The position numbers and the translations under genes were made by a program. Positions 1 to 5,255 of a stretch of DNA of 9,897 nucleotides are shown here, piece after piece. The stretch's first letter is position 1; every line of letters begins with the position of its first letter. The stretch is from contig CAZIRB010000085.1 of NCBI GenBank assembly GCA_964541695.1, positions 1 through 9,897 of the forward strand. Reading direction: 5' to 3'. The notes below the pieces were generated by a model that was given only the letters and a program-made list of their open reading frames with translations, searched no databases and was not told where the DNA came from. This stretch comes from CAZKGE01 sp964541695. Its GTDB lineage: Bacteria > Bacillota > Clostridia > Christensenellales > CAG-138.

Positions 1-54
1 ACCCTGGACACCCTGATTAAGAGTCAGGTGCTCTACCAACTGAGCTAAGGGTGC
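1..54 (-). tRNA. tRNA-Lys (anticodon CTT), 3' part cut off by window edge
   Basis: The minus strand begins with acceptor GCACCCT at 54-48, followed by a normal D-arm (TAGCTCAGTTGGTAGAGC). The anticodon stem CCTGA/TCAGG encloses the loop CTCTTAA, with anticodon CTT at 21-19. The sequence stops inside the T-arm at base 1, so the 3' end is missing. It is the last visible gene of the tRNA operon. As a reader of AAG codons it is expected to carry t6A at position 37. Confidence 0.95.
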
Positions 55-68
55 ACGATTGAGGTATT

Positions 69-142
69 TGGAGCAGGTAACGGGACTCGAACCCGTGATC
101 TCAGCTTGGAAGGCTAATGTGTTACCGCTACACTATACCTGC
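69..142 (-). tRNA. tRNA-Gly (anticodon TCC)
   Basis: The acceptor stem GCAGGTA (142-136) pairs with TACCTGC (79-73). The anticodon loop CTTCCAA has TCC at 110-108. The T-arm carries GGGTTCGAGTCCC. The discriminator T at 72 is followed by an encoded CCA (71-69). It is 74 bases long with CCA and reads GGA/GGG glycine codons. Confidence 0.96.
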
Positions 143-157
143 GCGTTTTGTCAAGCT

Positions 158-233
158 TGGAGCGGGAAACGGGGTTCGAACCCGCCACCTCAGCCTTGGC
201 AAGGCTGCGCTCTACCGAATGAGCTACTCCCGC
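158..233 (-). tRNA. tRNA-Gly (anticodon GCC)
   Basis: The acceptor GCGGGAG/TTCCCGC includes a G-T wobble. The anticodon stem CAGCC/GGCTG encloses loop TTGCCAA with GCC at 200-198. The T-arm GGGTTCGAACCCC is canonical and CCA is encoded at 160-158. Together with Gly-TCC it gives two glycine tRNAs side by side in the operon. Confidence 0.96.
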
Positions 234-270
234 AAATCTATCGTTCACCGGGGATTCCCCCGTTTAGCGG

Positions 271-352
271 TGCGGGCGAAGAGATTTGAACTCATACGCC
301 TGTCGGCACCGGAACCTAAATCCGGCGCGTCTGCCAATTCCGCCACGCCCGC
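271..352 (-). tRNA. tRNA-Leu (anticodon TAG), no encoded CCA
   Basis: This is a class II tRNA. The acceptor GCGGGCG pairs with CGCCCGC, the anticodon stem CCGGA/TCCGG encloses loop TTTAGGT with TAG at 318-316, and a long variable arm (TGCCGACAGGCGT) follows. The T-loop TTCAAAT is normal, but the T-stem ATGAG/CTCTT has one U-U mismatch. The three bases after the discriminator A (271) read CCG, so CCA is not encoded, unlike the other complete tRNAs here. It reads CUN leucine codons. Confidence 0.93.
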
Positions 353-377
353 ATGGTCTCGCCGTCTCATGGGAAAT

Positions 378-453
378 TGGTGACCCGTCGGAGATTCGAA
401 CTCCGGACACCTTGATTAAAAGTCAAGTGCTCTACCGACTGAGCTAACGGGTC
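378..453 (-). tRNA. tRNA-Lys (anticodon TTT)
   Basis: The acceptor GACCCGT (453-447) pairs with ACGGGTC (388-382), with discriminator A and encoded CCA at 380-378. The anticodon stem CTTGA/TCAAG encloses loop CTTTTAA with TTT at 420-418. It reads AAA/AAG and is a standard t6A37 substrate, which is relevant because tsaE and tsaB lie about 1.4-2.5 kb upstream. Confidence 0.96.
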
Positions 454-459
454 AGGTTC

Positions 460-534
460 TGGCTGGGGTGGCAGGGTTCGAACCTACGAATGCCAGAGTC
501 AAAGTCTGGTGCCTTACCGCTTGGCTACACCCCA
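460..534 (-). tRNA. tRNA-Gln (anticodon TTG)
   Basis: The acceptor TGGGGTG (534-528) pairs with CACCCCA (470-464), with discriminator G and encoded CCA at 462-460. The anticodon stem CCAGA/TCTGG encloses loop CTTTGAC with TTG at 502-500. The 5' T and GCCAAG D-arm are typical of bacterial glutamine tRNAs. Confidence 0.96.
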
Positions 535-557
535 CCGCAATCCGACTTCGTGAAAAA

Positions 558-635
558 TGGGGTGGGTAGTGGGGCTCGAACCCACGACCTCCAGAGCCAC
601 AATCTGGCATTCTAGCCAACTGAACTATACCCACC
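558..635 (-). tRNA. tRNA-His (anticodon GTG) with encoded G-1
   Basis: The acceptor GTGGGTA (634-628) pairs with TACCCAC (568-562). The extra 5' G at 635 lies opposite discriminator C (561), which is the hallmark G-1:C73 pair of histidine tRNAs, and CCA is encoded at 560-558. The anticodon loop TTGTGGC has GTG at 600-598. The G34UN anticodon makes it a queuosine substrate, matching queA and tgt in the upstream operon. Confidence 0.96.
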
Positions 636-653
636 ATACTCACGGTATGCCCG

Positions 654-682
654 GCACCCCATCGGACCCGCCTCCGGGGTGC
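654..682 (-). repeat. Inverted repeat in the His-Arg tRNA spacer
   Basis: Arms GCACCCC (654-660) and GGGGTGC (676-682) form a perfect 7-bp GC-rich stem around a 15-base loop. No T-tract follows on the minus strand, so it does not look like a terminator. It lies between tRNA-Arg and tRNA-His and may be a processing or pausing structure in the primary transcript, or chance in GC-rich DNA. Confidence 0.4.
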
Positions 683-694
683 TGAGCGAGGCTT

Positions 695-771
695 TGGCGC
701 GCCCGCAGGGATTCGAACCCGGGACCTACGGCTTAGAAGGCCGTTGCTCTATCCTGCTGAGCTACAGGCGC
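695..771 (-). tRNA. tRNA-Arg (anticodon TCT), first gene of the tRNA operon
   Basis: The acceptor GCGCCTG (771-765) pairs with CGGGCGC (705-699), with one U-G pair. The discriminator is G and CCA is encoded at 697-695. The anticodon stem ACGGC/GCCGT encloses loop CTTCTAA with TCT at 737-735. It reads AGA/AGG codons and is expected to carry t6A37. Its 5' end lies about 18 bases downstream of the predicted transcription start. Confidence 0.96.
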
Positions 772-795
772 TCACGCAGCGAGTTCCGAATTGAT

Positions 796-824
796 ATTAT
801 ATGCCCGCGGGGCAATTCTGTCAA
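796..824 (-). promoter_or_regulatory. Perfect consensus sigma-A promoter of the tRNA operon
   Basis: On the minus strand, TTGACA (824-819) and TATAAT (801-796) are separated by exactly 17 bases (818-802), a six-of-six match in both boxes at ideal spacing, as expected for a highly expressed tRNA operon. Transcription should start near 789. The spacer contains a 13-bp palindrome, TGCCC-GCG-GGGCA, at 802-814. The -35 box begins only 17 bases beyond the stop codon of the preceding SEC-C gene, and no terminator lies between them. Confidence 0.93.
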
Positions 825-840
825 TGCCGGCCGGGAAGAT

Positions 841-1341
841 TTATTTTAGTCCGCAGCACTTTTTATACTTCTTTCCGCTGCCGCACGGACACGGATCGTT
901 GCGCCCCACGGTGGGCTCGCTGCGGTAAATATGGTCGTTGCGGAAGCGCTTCCCGATTGCTTTGCGCGCGTCCTGCGACAGCACATTGTCCCACTCCGGT
1001 AGGTTGTACAGCCACGGCGCCTTGGCTCCGAGCATGTTGTAATAAAGCTTTTCGAAGTCGACGTCGAGCTTGACCTCGGAGTTCTCCGTCAGCGCGTCGA
1101 GCTTTAGCTCCGTCTTCAGGCTCGAGTTGATGCCGTCGAGAAAGCCGGTGAACGTCACGTCGTCCATGCCGAACCCGGCGGAAAGCTCCTTGATTTTCCC
1201 GGAGAATACCGTGTCCTTCTGAGAGAGGATCTTCTTGTAGTTCTCCGTTTCCAGCGCGTAATACTCGTCCCAGTGCTTCTTATGTTCCTGCTCGGAGCGC
1301 TCCTCCGATACCATGTCCTGCCAGAGCTTGTGTAGCTTCAT
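841..1341 (-). CDS. SEC-C motif (zinc-binding) protein of unknown function
   Basis: The 166-residue protein ends in a SEC-C motif at about residues 145-163: GRNDPCPCGSGKKYKKCC, with Cys151, Cys153, Cys162 and Cys163. This CxC-x8-CC motif was first described at the C-terminus of SecA, where it binds zinc and contacts SecB or ribosomes, and it occurs on many unrelated small proteins. Residues 1-50 are highly charged and probably helical; residues 50-140 match no family I recognise. The start is well supported: GGAGG at 1351-1347 sits five bases before ATG. It follows rimI after 47 bases with no terminator between, so it is probably the last gene of the queA operon. Its actual role cannot be read from the sequence; a link to translation or protein export is only an inference from the motif. 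Confidence 0.9.
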   Translation of the reverse strand: MKLHKLWQDMVSEERSEQEHKKHWDEYYALETENYKKILSQKDTVFSGKIKELSAGFGMDDVTFTGFLDGINSSLKTELKLDALTENSEVKLDVDFEKLYYNMLGAKAPWLYNLPEWDNVLSQDARKAIGKRFRNDHIYRSEPTVGRNDPCPCGSGKKYKKCCGLK

Positions 1342-1388
1342 CCGTACCTCCCTATAACGCCGTTCGCCATTTTAACCCATCGGGCGCG

Positions 1389-1862
1389 TCATTGCAACGG
1401 TTTTTCGGAAATTGTTTTTTGAATGTCCCTGTTCCAGAGCAGCAGCGCGCCCTCGCCGGTATCGGTGTAATAGCGCGCGCGGAAGCCCGCCTGCTCAAAG
1501 CCGAGTCGCGCGTACAGCCGCTGCGCGGCAAAATTCGTCTCACGCACCTCGAGCGTCATGCACGTGGCCCCGAGGGAACACGCGTCGCGCATCATCGTGC
1601 GCATCAGAAGCTCGCCGTAGCCCTTTTTGCGGTGCTCGGCGAGCACGGCGACGTTCATGATGTGCGCCTCGTCGAACAGCACCCACATGCCCGCGTACCC
1701 GATGATCTCGCCGCCAAGCTCGAGCACGCGGTAATGCGCGGCGTCGTTCTTCAATTCCCCCATCAGCGCGTCCCGCGACCACGGCGAACGGAAGCATGCG
1801 CATTCGATCTCGTATACGCGCGGCACGTCGGGCCGCGCCATCGGACGGATCACCGGCTCCAT
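1389..1862 (-). CDS. rimI: Ribosomal protein bS18 N-alpha-acetyltransferase RimI (GNAT family)
   Basis: This 157-residue GNAT acetyltransferase, from its ATG, is cytoplasmic and, by family, acetylates the N-terminal alanine of ribosomal protein bS18 using acetyl-CoA. The acetyl-CoA-binding loop EHRKKGYG is at residues 76-83. LEVRETN carries Glu105 and AQRLYARLGF carries Tyr117, matching the catalytic Glu and Tyr positions described for E. coli RimI. The C-terminal YYTDTGEGALLLW block is typical. An in-frame GTG lies one codon upstream (1865), but GGAGG at 1872-1868 is five bases from the ATG and only two from the GTG, so ATG is preferred; it overlaps the tsaB stop by one base. tsaD, often next to rimI, is absent. 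The encoded enzyme might be a generic protein acetyltransferase, but position and motifs favour RimI. Confidence 0.93.
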   Translation of the reverse strand: MEPVIRPMARPDVPRVYEIECACFRSPWSRDALMGELKNDAAHYRVLELGGEIIGYAGMWVLFDEAHIMNVAVLAEHRKKGYGELLMRTMMRDACSLGATCMTLEVRETNFAAQRLYARLGFEQAGFRARYYTDTGEGALLLWNRDIQKTISEKPLQ

Positions 1863-2470
1863 CACGCCCTCCCCTTTGCCCGCTCGCTCAGCACCCGCTC
1901 CGCCTGCGACGGCTGCAGGTACACGGGCGACACCGCATCGGCCGCCTCGTCTTGATGCCGTTCCGCCAGCCGGCAGACGTTGCGCGCCGCCGGCACCTCG
2001 CGCATTTCAAGCGCCGTACCCGCGGGCAGGCCGCGCACATACTCCTCCAGCACGACGGCTTCCGGCCCGGCAACGCGAGCGCCGCCGCGGTACAGCGCCG
2101 CGTACGCGCGGCCGCCGCCGGCGTCGATGGCGACGCACACGGGCGCGCCGGCCGGCGGCTGTACGTCCATGTACAGCGCGTCCAGCGCGGACACGCCGAC
2201 GACCTGCTTGCCCAGCGCGAACGCGAGCGCGTTTGCCGTGGCCACGCCGATGCGCACGCCCGTAAACGAGCCGGGGCCGATGTCGACGGCGAACAGGTCC
2301 ACGTCGGCAAGGCGCAGCCCGGCCTCGTCAAGCAGCGCGCACGCAAGCGGCAGGACCGTCTCGGCATGGCGCTTCTGTCCCGTAACCGCACGCTCCGCCA
2401 CAAGCCTGCCGCCGCATAGCAGCGCCACGGACGCGACCTTCGCGGTCGTCTCCAGGCCCAGTATCGTCAC
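1862..2470 (-). CDS. tsaB: t6A biosynthesis protein TsaB (tRNA threonylcarbamoyladenosine complex)
   Basis: TsaB is the non-catalytic partner that holds TsaD and TsaE in the complex that puts threonylcarbamoyl on A37 of tRNAs reading ANN codons. It has the ASKHA/actin-like fold: residues 2-16 (TILGLETTAKVASVA) form the first strand pair, HAETVLP is at 35-41, the signature DIGPGSFTGVRIG is at 63-75, and a C-terminal P-x-YLQPSQAE ends the fold at about 182-191. The protein is 202 residues from GTG 2470. That start overlaps the tsaE stop as GTGA and aligns with the family N-terminus. The frame stays open for 45 codons further upstream, but that part is arginine-rich shadow of tsaE. DAGGGRAYAALY (116-127) replaces the more usual DARxxEVY-like segment. 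Translation is probably coupled to tsaE. Confidence 0.94.
   Translation of the reverse strand: MTILGLETTAKVASVALLCGGRLVAERAVTGQKRHAETVLPLACALLDEAGLRLADVDLFAVDIGPGSFTGVRIGVATANALAFALGKQVVGVSALDALYMDVQPPAGAPVCVAIDAGGGRAYAALYRGGARVAGPEAVVLEEYVRGLPAGTALEMREVPAARNVCRLAERHQDEAADAVSPVYLQPSQAERVLSERAKGRA
1863..1874 (-). promoter_or_regulatory. Ribosome binding site that decides the rimI start
   Basis: GGGGAGGG (1874-1867) lies inside the end of tsaB. Its GGAGG core is five bases from ATG 1862 but only two from the alternative GTG 1865, which favours the ATG. Confidence 0.7.
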
Positions 2471-2922
2471 AGCGCGTCCACCAGCCTCTCGTAGCGCGTT
2501 CCGTGCGGGCGCATCGTAATGGTGCGGCCGCCGCCGTCTTCCGCCATCGTAATCGTGATATCGAGCCGTTCGCGCGGCAGGCAGTCCGCGGCGCGCTCCG
2601 CCCATTCCATGAGGATGACCGCCTCCTCGGCAAGGTAGTCGTCGAAGCCCAGCGCGAACAGCTCGTCCGGGCCGGAAACGCGGTATGCGTCGAAGTGCAG
2701 AAGCTTAGGTCTGGTCCCGTGCTCGCGCACGATCGTGAACGTCGGGCTCGCGACCTCCAAGGTGCCGAGCCCGCGCCCGACGCCGCGCGCAAACGCCGTC
2801 TTCCCCGCGCCTAAGTTCCCGTACAGCGCGAGAAATGCGCGCGGGAACAGCAGTTTGGCGACGCGAAAGCCGAGGGACTCCGTGTCCTGCTCCGTTTGGC
2901 AGAGGAACGTGCGCGCGCTCAT
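2467..2922 (-). CDS. tsaE: t6A biosynthesis ATPase TsaE
   Basis: TsaE is the small P-loop ATPase that drives turnover of the TsaB-TsaD complex in t6A37 synthesis. The 151-residue protein has a Walker A motif GNLGAGKT at 35-42 (Lys41, Thr42), the family block SPTFTIV at 59-65, HFDAYR at 76-81 with its conserved Asp78, and the MEWAER block around 105-110. Length matches the family. ATG 2922 overlaps the tgt stop codon as ATGA, and tsaB begins with a GTGA overlap at its end, so tgt-tsaE-tsaB are translationally coupled. A modest GGGGA lies about ten bases upstream of the start. The TsaD and TsaC partners are not in the window. Confidence 0.96.
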   Translation of the reverse strand: MSARTFLCQTEQDTESLGFRVAKLLFPRAFLALYGNLGAGKTAFARGVGRGLGTLEVASPTFTIVREHGTRPKLLHFDAYRVSGPDELFALGFDDYLAEEAVILMEWAERAADCLPRERLDITITMAEDGGGRTITMRPHGTRYERLVDAL

Positions 2923-4037
2923 TGCGTATAGATCCCCGCGTCCAGCAGCGCGCCGCTAAACTCGGCAAAGCGGTCCTCGCGGATCGCGTTGCGCACGTCC
3001 TCCATCAGCCGGATGGAGAAGCGGATGTTATGCATCGTGATGAGCTGCGCCGCGAGGATCTCGTTCGCCTTGATCAGATGCCGGATGTACGCGCGGGAAA
3101 AGTTTTTGCATGCGTAACAGTCGCAGCCGTCCTCGATCGGCGAAAAATCGCGCTCGTACTGCTGATTTCGCAGCATGCGCCGCCCCGTGCGCGTGAGCGC
3201 GAGGCCGTTTCTGGCGCAGCGCGTCTGCAAGACGCAGTCGAACATGTCCACGCCGCGCTTCACGCCCTCGAGCAGGCAGTCTGGGCTGCCCACGCCCATG
3301 AGGTAGCGCGGTTTCTGCTCGGGCATAAACGGCATGATCTGCTCGAGCATGTCGTACATGACCGGCTTGGGCTCGCCGACGGAGAGGCCGCCGATGCCGT
3401 AGCCCGGGAAATCCATCGCGACGAGCGTCTTTGCGCTCTGCACGCGGAGGTCAGCGTAGGTGCTGCCCTGTACGATGCCGAACAGCGCCTGGTCGGCGCG
3501 CGTGTGCGCGGCCAGGCAGCGCTCCGCCCAGCGGTGCGTCCGCTCCATCGCGCGCACGGCGTAATCGTGGTCGGACGGGAACGGCGCGCACTCGTCAAAG
3601 CACATCGCGATATCCGCGCCGAGCGACTGCTCGATCTCCATCACGCGCTCGGGCGTGAAGAAATGCCGGCTGCCGTCGATGTGCGAACGGAACGCCACGC
3701 CGTCCTCGTGGATGTCGTTGATCTTGGCCAGGCTGAACACCTGAAAGCCGCCGCTGTCGGTCAAAATCGGCCGCTCCCATCGCATGAACGCGTGCAGCCC
3801 GCCCGCTTCCTCGACGAGCTTGTGGCCGGGCCGCAGGTACAGGTGGTACGTATTGGACAGCAGGATCCCAACGTTCGCGTCGAGCAGGTCGCGCGGCGTC
3901 ATGGCCTTGACGGTCGCCTGCGTGCCCACGGGCATGTAGCAGGGCGTCTCGATGTCGCCGTGCGGCGTATGCAATAATCCCAGCCGCGCGCCGGTCGCCC
4001 TGTCCTTTTTCAGTATCTCAAACGTTACGCTCGCCAT
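2919..4037 (-). CDS. tgt: tRNA-guanine(34) transglycosylase Tgt
   Basis: Tgt exchanges guanine 34 of GUN-anticodon tRNAs (His, Asn, Asp, Tyr) for preQ1, giving the substrate of QueA in queuosine synthesis. The protein is 372 residues, the normal bacterial length. DSGGFQVFSL at 94-103 contains the general base Asp94; GIGGLSVGEP is at 214-223; MFDCV at 265-269 holds the nucleophile Asp267. The zinc site is Cys305, Cys307, Cys310 and His336, with spacing identical to the Zymomonas enzyme. The motif after the nucleophile reads LQTRCARNG where LPTRxARNG is usual; the Pro-to-Gln change is noted but all catalytic residues are present. ATG 4037 is six bases after the queA stop, with GAGGG three bases upstream of it inside the queA end. 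It is followed by the ATGA overlap with tsaE. Confidence 0.98.
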   Translation of the reverse strand: MASVTFEILKKDRATGARLGLLHTPHGDIETPCYMPVGTQATVKAMTPRDLLDANVGILLSNTYHLYLRPGHKLVEEAGGLHAFMRWERPILTDSGGFQVFSLAKINDIHEDGVAFRSHIDGSRHFFTPERVMEIEQSLGADIAMCFDECAPFPSDHDYAVRAMERTHRWAERCLAAHTRADQALFGIVQGSTYADLRVQSAKTLVAMDFPGYGIGGLSVGEPKPVMYDMLEQIMPFMPEQKPRYLMGVGSPDCLLEGVKRGVDMFDCVLQTRCARNGLALTRTGRRMLRNQQYERDFSPIEDGCDCYACKNFSRAYIRHLIKANEILAAQLITMHNIRFSIRLMEDVRNAIREDRFAEFSGALLDAGIYTQ

Positions 4038-4043
4038 AAACCC

Positions 4044-5069
4044 TCACAAAATCAGCATCGCGTCGCCGAAGCTGAAGAAGCGGTACCGCTTGCTTACCGC
4101 GTGCTCGTAGGCGGCCAGCGCGCGTTCGCGCGTCATGAACGCCGACACGAGCATCAATAGCGTCGACTCCGGCAGATGGAAGTTCGTAATCAGCGCGTCG
4201 ACGACGCGGAACCGGTAGCCCGGCGTGATGAATATGTCTGTCCAGCCCGTACCCGCGTGCACGGCGCCGTCCTCGTCCGCGACGCTCTCGAGCGTGCGCG
4301 TCGACGTCGTGCCGACGGAGAACACGCGCCCGCCCCCAGCCCGTGCGGCGTTGATGCGCGCGGCGGCGTCCGGCGTGACCTCGTAGTATTCCCGGTGCAT
4401 CACGTGCTCCTCGACGTTCTCCGCGCTGACCGGCCGGAACGTGCCGAGGCCCACGTGCAGCAGCACGTCGACGACGTCGACGCCCTTGTTTCGGATCGCG
4501 CCGAGCAGCTCGTCCGTAAAATGCAGCCCCGCGGTCGGCGCGGCGGCGGAGCCGCGCTCGCGCGCGTAGACCGTCTGGTACCGCTCCCTGTCCTGCAGCC
4601 GCTCCGTGATGTACGGCGGCAGCGGCACCGAACCCGCGCGGTCGAGCACCTCCTCGAATATGCCGTCGTAGATAAGCTCGACGCGGCGGCCGCCCTCCGC
4701 ATCCGTTTCGCCGAGCACTCTTACCGACAGCTCGTCGCCGACGCGGTAGACGTGTCCCGCTTTGGCCCGCTTGGCGGGCCGCGCAAGGCACTCCCACACG
4801 TCGCCCTCGACGCGCCGCAGCAATAAAAACTCCATCGTGCCGCTGGTGTCCGCGCGCCGGCCGAACAGCCGCGCGGGAATCACGCGCGTCGTGTTGCGCA
4901 CGAGCACGTCGCCGGGGCCTAAGTACTCGATCACGTCCGAAAACACGCGGTCCGAAAGCGCGCCCGTACGGCGGTCGGCCACCAGCAGCCGCGAGGCGGA
5001 ACGCCGCTCGATCGGCGTCTGCGCGATCAGCTCCGCGGGCAGTTCATAGGAAAAATCGCTCGTCTTCAA
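4044..5069 (-). CDS. queA: S-adenosylmethionine:tRNA ribosyltransferase-isomerase QueA
   Basis: QueA transfers and isomerises the ribosyl group of SAM onto preQ1-modified tRNA to make epoxyqueuosine, the step after Tgt. All family blocks are present over 341 residues: N-terminal KTSDFSYELPAELIAQTP, RNTTRVIPARLFG (58-70), AAAPTAGLHFT (175-185), HVGLGTFRPV (205-214), EEHVMHREYY (220-229), SVGTTSTRTLES (251-262), LITNFHLPESTLLMLVSAF (293-311) and FFSFGDAML at the end. The start is a TTG at 5069, chosen because the family begins M-K/L-TSDF and no ATG or GTG fits. Its nearest good Shine-Dalgarno (GGAAGG, 5090-5085) is about 15 bases away, longer than usual. It is the first gene of the operon, with a promoter at 5105-5133. 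Confidence 0.97.
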   Translation of the reverse strand: MKTSDFSYELPAELIAQTPIERRSASRLLVADRRTGALSDRVFSDVIEYLGPGDVLVRNTTRVIPARLFGRRADTSGTMEFLLLRRVEGDVWECLARPAKRAKAGHVYRVGDELSVRVLGETDAEGGRRVELIYDGIFEEVLDRAGSVPLPPYITERLQDRERYQTVYARERGSAAAPTAGLHFTDELLGAIRNKGVDVVDVLLHVGLGTFRPVSAENVEEHVMHREYYEVTPDAAARINAARAGGGRVFSVGTTSTRTLESVADEDGAVHAGTGWTDIFITPGYRFRVVDALITNFHLPESTLLMLVSAFMTRERALAAYEHAVSKRYRFFSFGDAMLIL

Positions 5070-5090
5070 TCGTCCGGTCCGGTTCCTTCC
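5070..5090 (-). promoter_or_regulatory. Weak, distant ribosome binding site before the TTG start of queA
   Basis: GGAAGG (5090-5085) is the only purine-rich match upstream of TTG 5069, and the spacing of about 15 bases is long. With a TTG start this suggests low initiation efficiency for the first gene of the operon, unless initiation is assisted in another way. Confidence 0.5.
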
Positions 5091-5104
5091 GAAAATACGT
5101 GAGT

Positions 5105-5133
5105 ATTATATGTGTTTTTTGCTTTCGATGCAA
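5105..5133 (-). promoter_or_regulatory. Probable sigma-A promoter of the queA operon
   Basis: A perfect -10 box TATAAT (5110-5105) lies 17 bases downstream of TTGCAT (5133-5128), a poor -35 box in which only the first three bases match. There is no TG extension. Predicted transcription start is near 5098, giving a leader of roughly 29 bases before queA. It lies downstream of the sortase terminator, so the operon is insulated from the surface-protein module. Confidence 0.65.
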
Positions 5134-5175
5134 GGCGCGCGGCGCCGCCAAGCGTTTTTTACCGTCATACGCGTC

Positions 5176-5205
5176 AAAAAAGCCCGGAATTCCGGGCCTT
5201 TTTCT
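5176..5205 (-). terminator. Rho-independent terminator of the sortase module
   Basis: A perfect 16-base palindrome (GCCCGGAA/TTCCGGGC, 5182-5197; realistically six base pairs with an AATT loop) is followed on the minus strand by TTTTTT (5181-5176). The plus strand also has a T-run after the stem (5199-5203), so it could act in both directions. The sortase stop codon lies 58 bases upstream, and the queA promoter begins 43 bases downstream of the T-run. Confidence 0.92.
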
Positions 5206-5255
5206 ATATTCTCTGCCGGGAAAGCGCATGCGACCCTGATAACAAGCGCAGCCGC

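Noticed and set aside
59..643. Small ORFs on both strands across the tRNA genes
   Set aside because: They lie entirely over well-formed tRNAs and have no ribosome sites or family resemblance.
1342..1388. Promoter or terminator between rimI and the SEC-C gene
   Set aside because: Only 47 bases, no hairpin with a T-tract and no convincing -35/-10 pair; only a good ribosome site is present.
2471..2605. 45-codon N-terminal extension of TsaB
   Set aside because: It overlaps tsaE, is arginine-rich shadow coding, and the family begins at the T-I-L-G-L block; GTG 2470 with a GTGA overlap fits better.
1392..3977. Long plus-strand ORFs opposite rimI, tsaB and tgt
   Set aside because: They are arginine/alanine-rich mirror frames of GC-rich genes on the minus strand, with no recognisable motifs.
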